Below are positions 45,190 through 54,336 of a stretch of DNA of 64,000 bases, piece by piece. The translations under genes were made by a program, and so were the position numbers. Position 1 is the first letter of the stretch. The number at the start of each line of letters is the position of its first letter. Where the stretch lies: NCBI RefSeq assembly GCF_001886715.1, contig NZ_CP018082.1:3906001-3970000 (forward strand). Direction: 5' to 3'. The notes below the pieces were generated by a model that worked only from the letters and a program-made list of their open reading frames with translations, did not search any database and had not been told where the DNA came from. The stretch comes from Nocardia mangyaensis (GTDB lineage Bacteria; Actinomycetota; Actinomycetes; Mycobacteriales; Mycobacteriaceae).

Positions 45190-46746
45190 TCACGATGCGG
45201 CGCGAGCGAGGGCGTCGAGCAGCGTTGCCGCCGCGACCCGATCGACCTTGCCCAGCGCGGTCACCGGCAGCCGGTCGACGCGGTGCGCGGCCTTGGGGCG
45301 CTTGTAGTCCGGCAGCCGCGTCCGGCTCTCCGCCAGCACGACGTCGCCGTCGACGTGCGCGCCGACCGCCGAGGTGTACGCGGCGACGATGCGCTGGCCC
45401 CACACCTCGTCGGGCAGCCCGACGACGACGACGTCGTCGACCCCGGGGATCGCGGAGATCGCCGCTTCCACCTCGCGGGGATAGACGTTGTACCCACCGG
45501 TGATGATCATGTCCTTGCTGCGGCCGGTCAGGTGGATGTAGCCGTCGAGGTCCCGGTAGCCGAGGTCACCCGTATGCAGGCGCCCGTCGACGTGGCTCTT
45601 GCCCAGATCCGTTCGCGTGCCCGCGTTGTGATAGCCGGGGCTGACCGCGGGGCCCGCGACGACGAGCTCGCCGATCTCTCCGTCGGGAACCGGGTCGCCG
45701 TTCGCGGCGACCCTGATGGCCGCCGCTGGGCAGGCCCGCCCCACCGACTCGAGCAGATCGGCGTTGCCGATCACGCCGCGGTGATGGTCCGCCGCGGTCA
45801 GCACCGTCAGGGGCGGGATCGCCTCGACCATTCCGTAGTACTGAACGAGATTCGGGGTGATGCGGTGATACGCCTGCCGGATGTGCTCGACCGGCATCGG
45901 GGCGCCCGCGTACGCGAGCATGCGCAGGTGCCGCAGCACCGACAGCCGGTCGTCATCGAAGTCGAGCAGCCGGGCGATGACCGTCGGCACCAGCGCGGTG
46001 TGCGTCGCGGCGTGTGCCTCGACGGCGTCGAGGAGGCCCGCCGGGCCGAGGTGATCGAGAAGCACCTGGCGTCCGCCCGCCTCGAGGAACGGCAACACGA
46101 ACAGCCCACTGGTGTGGATGACGGGGCCCGCGTGCAGGAACACCGCGGGGTCGGCTCCGTCGAGGGTGCCGGCGAGCACGTGGTCACGCATCGCGGCGAG
46201 CGACGCCAGCCGGTTCGCGTGCGTCCGCTCGGCCCCCTTCGGGACCCCGGTGGTTCCGGACGAATAGTGCAGCGCGCACAGCGAGTCCGGCGCGGGCGCC
46301 GGCATTCCGGCATGGTCGGCGAGACCGGTCGCCAGCTCTTCGAGCGAAGGCGCGGCCGACGCACTCGGGTCGACGGTGATCACGGTCGAGGTCGTCCGCG
46401 CGACCAACTCGGCCGCTCCGTCGACCCGAGGATCGACGATCAGGGCGTCCGGCGCACTGTCCCCGACGACACGTTCCCAATCCGCCGGGCCCACACGCGG
46501 ATTCAGCGACACTCGGACGAAGCCGCCGAGCGCCAGCGCGAGATCGACTTCGACGGCCTCGACAGAGTTGCCGAGCAGGACGACGACTCGGCTGCCCACC
46601 GCGATGCCGAGGCCGCGCAAGCCTCCGGCCAGCGCGTGTGCCCGGTCCGACAGTTCGGTGAACGTCCGAGTCCCGCGGCTGTCCTCGATCGCGATCGCGG
46701 GCCCGTACCGATCGGCCGCGGTGCGAACCACGTCGGCTATGGACAT
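45190..46746 (-). CDS. AMP-forming acyl-CoA synthetase
   Basis: A 518-residue ANL ligase. Motifs are LHYSSGTTGVPKGAERTH, LVQYYGMVEAIPP, VDGRLHTGDLGYRDLDGYI, GRSKDMIITGGYNVYPREVE, and the C-terminal catalytic Lys in VTALGKVDRV. ATG 46746 is chosen at MSIADVVRTAADRYG, a usual start. First gene of the leftward pair with the NPD protein; divergent from a thiolase with a candidate operator in between. Confidence 0.92.
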   Translation of the reverse strand: MSIADVVRTAADRYGPAIAIEDSRGTRTFTELSDRAHALAGGLRGLGIAVGSRVVVLLGNSVEAVEVDLALALGGFVRVSLNPRVGPADWERVVGDSAPDALIVDPRVDGAAELVARTTSTVITVDPSASAAPSLEELATGLADHAGMPAPAPDSLCALHYSSGTTGVPKGAERTHANRLASLAAMRDHVLAGTLDGADPAVFLHAGPVIHTSGLFVLPFLEAGGRQVLLDHLGPAGLLDAVEAHAATHTALVPTVIARLLDFDDDRLSVLRHLRMLAYAGAPMPVEHIRQAYHRITPNLVQYYGMVEAIPPLTVLTAADHHRGVIGNADLLESVGRACPAAAIRVAANGDPVPDGEIGELVVAGPAVSPGYHNAGTRTDLGKSHVDGRLHTGDLGYRDLDGYIHLTGRSKDMIITGGYNVYPREVEAAISAIPGVDDVVVVGLPDEVWGQRIVAAYTSAVGAHVDGDVVLAESRTRLPDYKRPKAAHRVDRLPVTALGKVDRVAAATLLDALARAAS

Positions 46747-46763
46747 GAGACTCCTCCCATTCG

Positions 46764-46781
46764 CTACAGTTATTGAAGTAG
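46764..46781. promoter_or_regulatory. Candidate HxlR-type operator, copy 1
   Basis: CTACAGTTATTGAAGTAG, in the divergent CoA-ligase/thiolase promoter. Its reverse complement matches 15 of 18 bases of the site at 49080, and CTAC/GTAG arms recall HxlR operators. Confidence 0.55.
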
Positions 46782-46829
46782 ACAACGACGGGCGGATTTC
46801 CGCAAGGCCGCGCACCCAGGAGGAGCCTC

Positions 46830-48023
46830 ATGACCGAACGCCATTCCCCCCGCGACCGACGCGCGCCGTGGGTGATCGATGCGGTCCGGACTCCGTTCGG
46901 CGCGGTCCGCGGCGCGCTCTCCCACATCCGGGCCGATGATCTGGCCGCGCTGCCGATCGCCGCGTTGGCCCGCAGGCATCCGAGCCTCGATCCCGGCCGG
47001 ATCGACGACGTCATCTGGGGAAATGCCAATGGCGCGGGCGAGGACAACCGCAATGTGGCGCGGATGGCAGTGCTGCTCGCGGGACTCCCGCACACCATCC
47101 CAGGCGTGTCGGTCAACCGGCTGTGCGGCTCCGGCGCCGAGGCGGTGCTGTCGGCGGTCCGGCGGGTCGCCGTCGGTGACGCCGAGATCGCGATCGCGGG
47201 CGGCTCGGAGAGCATGAGCCGCGCGCCGTACGTGCTCCCGCCGGTGGACTCCGCGTTTCCACGCAAGATCGAACTCATCCCCACCACCGTCGGGTGGCGC
47301 ATGCCCAACCCCCGCTTCCCCGCGACCTGGGTCGAGACTCTCGGCAGGTCGGCGGAGTTGGTGGCGCAGCAGCTGGGCATCGGGCGCGTCGAGCAGGACG
47401 AATGGGCGCTGCGGTCCCATGAGCTGGCGGGCCGGGCGTGGACCGCCGGCGTGCACGACGGCTTCGTCACGCCACATCCGGGCCTCGACCGCGACGAATC
47501 GATCCGCGTGACCGACGCGGCAACCCTGGCCGCCCTGCGTCCCGCCTTCTCGCGCGACGGCAGTGTCACCGCCGGGAACTCGTCGCCGATCAATGACGGC
47601 GCGGTCGCGGCACTGGTCGGCACCGGTGCCGTCGCCGACGAACTCGGCGTCGAACCGCTCGGCCGGGTGGTGAGCTCGGCGGTGGTCGGGGTCGAGCCCG
47701 ACAAGTTCGCGCTGGCGCCGGTGCCCGCCATCGCGAAAGCGCTGGACCGCGCGGGACTCGAGCTCGCCGATGTTCGAGTACTCGAGCTCAACGAGGCGTT
47801 CGCCGCCATGGTCCTGTCCTGCCTGCGCGAGCTCCCCGGCATCGCGGCCGATCGGGTCAACCCCTTCGGCGGCGCCATCGCCCTCGGCCATCCGCTCGGC
47901 GCGTCGGCGGCTCGGATGGTGGTCGATTGCCTGCGCCATCTGCGCCGGCTGGGCGGCGGTGTCGGCGTGGCGGCGGCCTGCATCGGTGTGGGGCAGGGCA
48001 TCGCTATTGTGTTGGAGGCCTGA
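46830..48023 (+). CDS. Acetyl-CoA acyltransferase (thiolase)
   Basis: A 397-residue thiolase cleaving beta-ketoacyl-CoA. Nucleophile in VNRLCGSGAEAV, GGSESMS, NEAFAA, GGAIALGHPLGASAAR and the second Cys in CIGVGQG. All catalytic residues present. 45 bases upstream of a tandem-HxlR regulator and probably co-transcribed. Possibly a beta-ketoadipyl-type thiolase in aromatic breakdown, in view of PaaN nearby. Confidence 0.93.
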   Translation: MTERHSPRDRRAPWVIDAVRTPFGAVRGALSHIRADDLAALPIAALARRHPSLDPGRIDDVIWGNANGAGEDNRNVARMAVLLAGLPHTIPGVSVNRLCGSGAEAVLSAVRRVAVGDAEIAIAGGSESMSRAPYVLPPVDSAFPRKIELIPTTVGWRMPNPRFPATWVETLGRSAELVAQQLGIGRVEQDEWALRSHELAGRAWTAGVHDGFVTPHPGLDRDESIRVTDAATLAALRPAFSRDGSVTAGNSSPINDGAVAALVGTGAVADELGVEPLGRVVSSAVVGVEPDKFALAPVPAIAKALDRAGLELADVRVLELNEAFAAMVLSCLRELPGIAADRVNPFGGAIALGHPLGASAARMVVDCLRHLRRLGGGVGVAAACIGVGQGIAIVLEA

Positions 48024-48067
48024 GCACACGATGCGATCGTCGCGGGCAGGACCGGGAGGTGGATGAG

Positions 48068-49009
48068 GTGACCGAATCCGGGACCACCGCACCGCAGAGC
48101 CCGGTCGCCCAGACGATCGACCTGCTCGGCGACCGGCTGACCCTGGCCATCCTGCGCGAGGCCTTCGTCGATCACGCGCGCCGCTTCAGCCAGTGGATCG
48201 ACCGCACCGGCGCCCCGCCCGCCATGCTGACCGCACGTCTGACCGCGCTGGTCGAGGCGGGCCTGATGGAGCGAAGGCCACAGCAGAACGGTGGCGACCG
48301 CCACGACTACCTGCTGACCGAGCTCGGCATGGCGACGTGGGAGATCTTGGCCAGCGTCTGGGCCTGGCAGCGCGAGTGGTCCCCCGAAGGACTGGTGCAA
48401 CCCGAGCTGGTGCACATCGACTGCGGCCATCGGGGACCACCGGCGCTGATGTGCGGGCACTGCGGCCGCGCCGTCGGCACCCGGGATGCCCAGCTCGAAC
48501 TCGACCGCGCGTCGCTGGTCCTGGTGGCCCGCAGCGGGCGACGGCGATCGACCCGCAATGCCCCGTCGGTGAGTCGCGTCGACCTGCAATTCACCGAGGT
48601 CATGGAGGCGATCGGGGACCGCTGGAGCGCCATGGTGACCGGCTTGGCACTGTCGGGGGTGCGCCGCTTCGGTGAATTCCAGTCCATTCTGAGCATCTCG
48701 CCGACGACACTCACCGAGCGGCTGGGACGGCTGTCCGAGATGCAGATCCTCACCCGGAGCGAACGCGGCGGCGGCCGCGAATACGTGCTGACCCCGCGCG
48801 GCCGGGGACTGTTCCCGATCTTCGCTTTCCTGCTGTCGTGGACGGAGCTCGCGCATCCCGACGCACTCCCACTCGGCCCGAGACTCCGCCACCCCGACTG
48901 TGGTTCGTGGCTGCTTCCCGCGCTGCGCTGCCGCGGTTGTGAGGTCGCGATGGAACGCACCTCCGTGCGCTTCGAACCTTTCCCGTTCGGCACTCGGCTT
49001 CCGCGCTAA
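48068..49009 (+). CDS. Tandem HxlR-type regulator with Cys ribbons
   Basis: A 313-residue regulator with two HxlR winged helices. The first is TIDLLGDRLTLAILREAF to about residue 95, followed by a ribbon-like DCGHRGPPALMCGHCGRAV. The second is VMEAIGDRWSAMVTGLAL to about residue 270, followed by HPDCGSWLLPALRCRGCEVA. HxlR proteins sense reactive or aromatic compounds. GTG 48068 has a GGAGG site; GTG 48059 is possible. It likely binds the two shared sites at 46764 and 49080. Confidence 0.85.
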   Translation: MTESGTTAPQSPVAQTIDLLGDRLTLAILREAFVDHARRFSQWIDRTGAPPAMLTARLTALVEAGLMERRPQQNGGDRHDYLLTELGMATWEILASVWAWQREWSPEGLVQPELVHIDCGHRGPPALMCGHCGRAVGTRDAQLELDRASLVLVARSGRRRSTRNAPSVSRVDLQFTEVMEAIGDRWSAMVTGLALSGVRRFGEFQSILSISPTTLTERLGRLSEMQILTRSERGGGREYVLTPRGRGLFPIFAFLLSWTELAHPDALPLGPRLRHPDCGSWLLPALRCRGCEVAMERTSVRFEPFPFGTRLPR

Positions 49010-49079
49010 CTGGACCGTCCCGCCCCTCTCGAACGGTCCGGCATCGGTCGACCGTTGACAATTCGTGCTGTGTCCTGCT

Positions 49080-49097
49080 TCACTTCAATAACAGTAG
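49080..49097. promoter_or_regulatory. Candidate HxlR-type operator, copy 2
   Basis: TCACTTCAATAACAGTAG, about 90 bases before the paaN start. It shares ACTTCAATAAC and GTAG with the reverse complement of the site at 46764. Confidence 0.55.
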
Positions 49098-49186
49098 TTT
49101 GATCGGGCACAGCGGACATCCGATTCCGCACCTGCCGATCGCTGACTGATCTCGCCACACATCTGCTGACACAGGAACGAGCGCCG

Positions 49187-50848
49187 ATGTTCTTCGAAAC
49201 CCACCTCGAACTGCTGCGGGCGGCGGCGCAGGCCAACCGCACCCGCGTCGCCTGGACCGGGTACGCGCCCATCACCCCGCCCGACCTCGCGCAGGCCGAT
49301 GCCGTCCTCGCCACGTTCGACGGTGCCACCCTGGCGCTCTCGTCGCCGACCGGCTCGGTGATCACCGCCGACGAGATCTCGCCGTACACCGGGAAGGCGC
49401 TCAACGTCAGCTACCGCGCACCATCGGTCGACCAGGCACTGGCCGGTGCGGCGGCCGTCGCGGCCACCCTCCGCGACGCCGACATCGAGCGCCGGGTCGG
49501 CGTGTGTCTGGAGGCGCTGCACCGAATCCACCAGCGCGGACCGGAGTTCGCGGCGGTCACCGCGCACACCACCGGGCAGAGCCTGAGCATGGCCTGCAGC
49601 GGAAGCGGGACCAACGCCCTCGACCGGGGCCTGGAAGCGGTGGCGATGGCCTGGTCGGCCATGACCCGAGTACCCGGACAGGTGAGCTGGCGGCAGCGAT
49701 TCGGCAAGTCGGAGGTGACCCTGCGCAAGCGATTCCGGATCCGCCCACTCGGTACCGCACTCGTCGTCGCCTGTGCCTCGTTCCCCGCGTGGAATGCCTA
49801 CCCGGCGATCCTGGCCAACCTCGCGACGGGAAACCCGGTACTCGTCAAGCCGCATCCCCGCTCGGTCCTCGCGACCGCGCTCGCCGTCGGGGTGATCCGC
49901 GAGGTGCTGACCGAAGCCCAGCTGCCCGCCGACGCCGTCCAGCTGGTTGTCGACACCGCCGAGGCTCCCGTCGCAGGTCAGCTCGCCACCAGTCCCCAGG
50001 TGCGGATCGTCGACTTCACCGGCAGTCCCACGTTCGGGTCGTGGCTGGAGCGAAACGTCCCGAACACCCTGGTGTTCACCGAGACCGCGGGCGTCAACAC
50101 CGTTGTGCTCGATTCGGTTTCCGACCTGTCCGCGGCGATGCGCACGCTCGCCGGCGGTCTCTCGCTCTTCAGCGGCCAGATGTGCACCACGCCGCAGAAC
50201 ATCTACATCCCCGACGCGGGGGTGCGCACGGACGCGGGCGTGGTCGCCCGGGACGACGTCGTCGCCGCGCTCCTGTCCGCGATCGACGATCTGGCGGGCG
50301 CGCCGCGCCGCGCCGCGGCCGTCTGTGGCGCGCTGCAGTCCGAGGCGACGCTGCACTCGATCACCTCGCTCACCGACGCGGCCGAGGCGAACGGAACCCT
50401 GCTGCGCAGGCCGGTACCGTATGTCCACCCCGACTATCCCCAGGCCAGGGCGGTGACCCCGCTGGTCGTCCGGGTCGACCCCCGGCAGGGAGACACGCTT
50501 CCCGACGGCGAGCAGTTCGGTCCGGTCGCGTTCCTCGTCGACTGCGCCGACACCGTGTCCGCGGTGGCGCACGCGACCGCGAGCATCCGCGGCCACGGCG
50601 CGATCAGCTCGTACCTCTACTGCACCGACGACGCCGTCATCGACGAGGTGGCCGACGCGTACGCCGATGCCGGCGCTTCCCTCTCGGCGAATCTGGTGTC
50701 CTCGATGCCCATGCAGTTCGCGGCCGCCTACAGCGACTACCACGTCACCGGGCTCAACCCGGCGGGCAACGCGACCCTCACCGACGAGTCGTTCATCGCC
50801 GGGCGATTCCGCATCGTCCAGGACCGCCGCCAGGTCGAGGGAGCGTGA
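49187..50848 (+). CDS. paaN: PaaN-type aldehyde dehydrogenase
   Basis: A 553-residue aldehyde-dehydrogenase-superfamily protein closest to PaaN of the phenylacetate pathway. ASFPAWNAYPAILANLATGNPVLVKPHP is the cofactor site region, FTETAGVNTVV carries the general base and SGQMCTTPQNIYI the catalytic Cys333. No enoyl-hydratase domain is fused. Oxidises an aldehyde with NAD(P). First gene of a tightly packed rightward operon; its stop overlaps the next GTG. Confidence 0.9.
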   Translation: MFFETHLELLRAAAQANRTRVAWTGYAPITPPDLAQADAVLATFDGATLALSSPTGSVITADEISPYTGKALNVSYRAPSVDQALAGAAAVAATLRDADIERRVGVCLEALHRIHQRGPEFAAVTAHTTGQSLSMACSGSGTNALDRGLEAVAMAWSAMTRVPGQVSWRQRFGKSEVTLRKRFRIRPLGTALVVACASFPAWNAYPAILANLATGNPVLVKPHPRSVLATALAVGVIREVLTEAQLPADAVQLVVDTAEAPVAGQLATSPQVRIVDFTGSPTFGSWLERNVPNTLVFTETAGVNTVVLDSVSDLSAAMRTLAGGLSLFSGQMCTTPQNIYIPDAGVRTDAGVVARDDVVAALLSAIDDLAGAPRRAAAVCGALQSEATLHSITSLTDAAEANGTLLRRPVPYVHPDYPQARAVTPLVVRVDPRQGDTLPDGEQFGPVAFLVDCADTVSAVAHATASIRGHGAISSYLYCTDDAVIDEVADAYADAGASLSANLVSSMPMQFAAAYSDYHVTGLNPAGNATLTDESFIAGRFRIVQDRRQVEGA

Positions 50849-52047
50849 CCGTGTCCCAGTTCTCCTCCGGTGTCTACATCTACGACGCGATCCGCACGCC
50901 GAAGGCCCGGGTCCGCCGTCGAGGCGGCACCTTCGCCGACGTACCCGCGCACGAACTGCTCGCCCAGTTGCTGTCGGCCCTGCGGGATCGCGGGCTTCCC
51001 GCCGACACCGTCGACGACGTCATCGTCGGCACCAGCACGGCTGTCGGTGAGCAGGGCGGCAACGTCGCCAGGGCAGGCGTGCTCTGGGCGGGCTGGCCCG
51101 ACCACATCGGCGCGGGAGTGGTCTCGCGGCTGTGCTGCTCGGGGCTGGACGCGATCGAGTCCGCCGCGGCCAAGGTGGCCTCCGGTATCGCCGATGTCGT
51201 CGTCGCCGGTGGCGTCGAGTCGATGTCACGGGTGCCGATGCTGTCGGACCGGCCCGCCTTCGTCGGCGACGAGGAACTCGGCGACCGCACGGGCTACGTC
51301 ACCATCGGAGTTTCCGCGGACCTCACCGCGGCCGAATACGGTTTGACCAGAAACGATCTCGACTCCTACGCGGTCACCTCGCACCAGCGCGCCGCCGCGG
51401 CTCCGCCGTCCCGGTCGGTGATCGCGGTCCGATCGGGCGACACCACGATCCTCACCGCCGACGAGGGCCCCCGACCGGACCTCAGCCTCGAATCCCTCGG
51501 CGAGCTCGCTCCCCTCTTCGGCGAGGACCCGTCGTGGCGCAGAGTCGCTGTGCGCCTACCCGGCGTCGAGCGACCGACGGGCGGACTGCACACCGCCGCC
51601 ACCGCTCCGCAGCTGGCCGACGGTGCGGCCGTGGCGGTGTTCGGATCCGCGGCTGCTCGCGGCAGGCTCGGCAGCGAGCCGATCGGGGAGGTGGTCGGCG
51701 TAGCCCAGGCCGCTGTGCGCTCGCCGCTGCTCACGGCCTCGGTCGCCGCCTCCCGGCGCGCCATCGCGAGAGCCGGGATCACCGCGGGACAGCTCGACGT
51801 GATCGAGGCGAACGAGTCCTTCGCCGCGTCCGCCCTGGTGATGACCAGGGAACTGGGGCTCGATCCGGTCAGGGTCAATCCCCTCGGTGGGTCACTGGCC
51901 ACCGGCCACCCACTGGGCGCGGGCGGTGGAGTCCTGCTCGTCAACGCCCTCGACCAGCTCGCCCGGGTAGACGGCGAACACGCCCTCGTGACCATCCCGG
52001 CGGCGCTCGGCCTCGGCGCCGCCGTCGTCGTCCGCCGACTCCGATGA
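50845..52047 (+). CDS. Thiolase-family protein lacking the second catalytic Cys
   Basis: A 400-residue thiolase relative. Nucleophile in SRLCCSGLDAIESA, VESMSRVPM, NESFAASALV and GGSLATGHPLGAGGG are kept. Where thiolases have the CxG motif, the sequence reads VTIPAALGLGAAVV, with no Cys. It overlaps paaN through GTGA (a second GTG six bases on is possible). The chemistry may be altered from ordinary thiolysis. Confidence 0.88.
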   Translation: MTVSQFSSGVYIYDAIRTPKARVRRRGGTFADVPAHELLAQLLSALRDRGLPADTVDDVIVGTSTAVGEQGGNVARAGVLWAGWPDHIGAGVVSRLCCSGLDAIESAAAKVASGIADVVVAGGVESMSRVPMLSDRPAFVGDEELGDRTGYVTIGVSADLTAAEYGLTRNDLDSYAVTSHQRAAAAPPSRSVIAVRSGDTTILTADEGPRPDLSLESLGELAPLFGEDPSWRRVAVRLPGVERPTGGLHTAATAPQLADGAAVAVFGSAAARGRLGSEPIGEVVGVAQAAVRSPLLTASVAASRRAIARAGITAGQLDVIEANESFAASALVMTRELGLDPVRVNPLGGSLATGHPLGAGGGVLLVNALDQLARVDGEHALVTIPAALGLGAAVVVRRLR

Positions 52048-52082
52048 CCGGCTCCCCCACATCACCGCACGAAAGAGACGCC

Positions 52083-53822
52083 ATGAACGCCACCCCGCAC
52101 GGCATCGCCGCCCACCGCTTGCGCGCCTGCCATCCCGATCACCGTGTCGAGAGCTACCTGGAGCGCCGGTGGTGGTCGACGCTGACCGTGCTCGATCTGC
52201 TCGACGGCCATGTCCGCGACCGCGGCGACGCCTGCGCGGTGACCGATCCGACGAACCTGCCCGAGTTGTGCGGGATCGACCCCGAGGCGCTGACCTGGCG
52301 GGAACTGGACGCCCGCGTCGACGACCTCGCCGCCCAGTTGCGCGAATCGGGTATCGGTCCCGGCGATGTCGTCGCCGTGCTGATGCCCAACTCCATCGCC
52401 TTGACCGCGACCTACTTCGCGCTGTGGCGCCTCGGCGCGATCGCGGCTCCCATGCCCGCCTCGTACCGACGGCACGAGCTGACCCGGATCGTCGAATCCG
52501 CCTCGGCCGTCGCGGTTGTCACCGTCAACAACCTCGGTGACCGGGTGCCGTCCGAGGAAGCGCTCAGCCTGATCGGCGAGCTGCCCTCGCTGCGCACCGT
52601 GTTCACCTTCGGCCTCCCCGTGCCGAACGGAGGCAGGCCACTGGACGCGGCTCCCGCCACCGCGGAATCGCTCGAGGCCGCGCGTCGTGCTCACGCGGCC
52701 CTACCCAGATCGGTGAACGACTGCATCACCATCTGCTGGACCAGCGGAACCGAGGCCGCGCCCAAAGGCGTGCCGCGCTGCCACGGTGACTGGATCGCGG
52801 TCGGGCAGGCGGTTCAGGACGGTCTGGAGACAGACCCCGCCTCGGTCATGCTCAACCCGTTCCCGATGGTCAACATGGCCGGATTCGCGACCTCGCTGCT
52901 GCCGTGGCTGCTGGGCGGCGGCCACTTGGTGCTGCATCACCCGCTCGACATGGCCGTGTATCTCGATCAGCTCCAGCGCTATCGGGTCACCCACACGAGC
53001 ATGCCGCCCGCGATCCTCACCATGCTGCTGCAGCGCGAGGACCTGCGCGCCGCGCACGACCTTTCGGCGCTGCGCCGGGTGGGCTCGGGCGGCGCTCCGC
53101 TGCCCCCGGGTGTCGTGCGTGACTGGCAGTACTCCCTCGGCGTCGAGGTGCTCAACTTCTTCGGGTCGAACGAAGGCGTGTGTCTGCTCGGCGCACCGTC
53201 GGACACACCGGACCCGATGATCCGGGCCGAGTACCTGCCGAACTACGGCGCCCCGGACAGGTCATGGGTCACCGAGGTCGCTGAGCGTACTTCGGTGCGC
53301 CTGGTGGATCTCGCTACCGGTGAGCAGGTCACCGAGGTCGGTGGGCGCGGCGAACTCCGCCTGCAGGGCCCGACGATCTTCGCCGGCTACCTTGCGGGAA
53401 CCGCCGCGTCGAGCCCGTTCGACGACGACGGATACCTCTGCAGCGGTGACATCTTCGAGCTGTGCGGCGACAACGGCGAGTACCTGAGGTTCGTCGACCG
53501 CAGCAAGGAGATCATCATCCGGGGTGGGATGAACATCGCCCCGGCCGAGATCGAGGGAATCCTGATCGACCATCCCGCGGTCGCCGACGTGGCCGTCGTC
53601 GGTTACCCCGACGACGTGCTCGGCGAGAAGTGCTGCGCGGTCGTGGTTCCCGCGACCGCGGCGGGGGTCGAGCTCGAGGACCTGGTGGACTTCCTGCGGG
53701 CGAAGGAGGTGGCGTCGTTCAAGCTGCCGGAGCGGATCGTCACGGTCGACGAGTTGCCCCGGAACCCGATCGGCAAGCTGCAACGGCGCGACATCCGCAG
53801 CGCGATCGGGAAGGTCGGCTGA
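52083..53822 (+). CDS. AMP-forming acyl-CoA synthetase
   Basis: A 579-residue ANL ligase with TICWTSGTEAAPKGVPRCHGD, VLNFFGSNEGVC, YLCSGDIFELCGDNGEYL, DRSKEIIIRGGMNIAPAEIE and the C-terminal RNPIGKLQRRDIR. ATG 52083 is chosen with AAAGAG upstream; ATG 52044 overlapping the thiolase is an alternative. Co-transcribed with the PaaN, thiolase and thioesterase genes. Confidence 0.92.
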   Translation: MNATPHGIAAHRLRACHPDHRVESYLERRWWSTLTVLDLLDGHVRDRGDACAVTDPTNLPELCGIDPEALTWRELDARVDDLAAQLRESGIGPGDVVAVLMPNSIALTATYFALWRLGAIAAPMPASYRRHELTRIVESASAVAVVTVNNLGDRVPSEEALSLIGELPSLRTVFTFGLPVPNGGRPLDAAPATAESLEAARRAHAALPRSVNDCITICWTSGTEAAPKGVPRCHGDWIAVGQAVQDGLETDPASVMLNPFPMVNMAGFATSLLPWLLGGGHLVLHHPLDMAVYLDQLQRYRVTHTSMPPAILTMLLQREDLRAAHDLSALRRVGSGGAPLPPGVVRDWQYSLGVEVLNFFGSNEGVCLLGAPSDTPDPMIRAEYLPNYGAPDRSWVTEVAERTSVRLVDLATGEQVTEVGGRGELRLQGPTIFAGYLAGTAASSPFDDDGYLCSGDIFELCGDNGEYLRFVDRSKEIIIRGGMNIAPAEIEGILIDHPAVADVAVVGYPDDVLGEKCCAVVVPATAAGVELEDLVDFLRAKEVASFKLPERIVTVDELPRNPIGKLQRRDIRSAIGKVG

Positions 53823-53823
53823 C

Positions 53824-54336
53824 ATGGGATCACCGGTCGAGGACCGCGCGGCGGTGGGCAGTCCACGCGCGACGCCGACCGGGACGGCCCGGTCCCTTGT
53901 CGAGGAGCTGAACGCGATGCTGGACGGGCGGTTTCCCGGCTTGGTCGGCCTGCGCATCCGCGCGGCCGCCGCCGCGGCGGTCACCGGCGAACTGCCCGTT
54001 CGCGAGGCGCTGCTGGCACCGAACGGGTACCTGCACGCGGCCACCGTCGTGGCGTTGGCCGACACGGTGTGCGGTGTCGGCGCGCGGCTGGCGCTTCCCG
54101 CCGAAGCGTCCGGATTCACGACGCTCGAGCTCAAGACCAACTATCTCGGCACCGCCCGGTCGGGGACGGTCACCGTAGACGCGGCGCTCGTCCACGGCGG
54201 GCGGCGGACCCAGGTGTGGGACGCCACCGTCCGCGACGACGCGGGCCGGGCGATCGCGCTCTTCCGCTGCACCCAGCTGGTGCTCTACCCCACAGCGCCA
54301 CAGCACCGAACCGACACCGAAACGGAGCAGGAATGA
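53824..54336 (+). CDS. PaaI-type hotdog thioesterase
   Basis: A 170-residue hotdog-fold protein. APNGYLHAATVVALADTVCG is the PaaI signature (G-x-hHGG-like with Asp), followed by TTLELKTNYLGTARSG. Hydrolyses acyl- or aroyl-CoA, probably to free CoA in the pathway. ATG lies one base after the CoA-ligase stop; its own stop overlaps the oxygenase ATG (ATGA). Confidence 0.9.
   Translation: MGSPVEDRAAVGSPRATPTGTARSLVEELNAMLDGRFPGLVGLRIRAAAAAAVTGELPVREALLAPNGYLHAATVVALADTVCGVGARLALPAEASGFTTLELKTNYLGTARSGTVTVDAALVHGGRRTQVWDATVRDDAGRAIALFRCTQLVLYPTAPQHRTDTETEQE

Noticed and set aside
46184..48892. Long minus-strand frame across the thiolase and HxlR genes
   Set aside because: Antisense to genes with full catalytic motifs; no recognisable protein.
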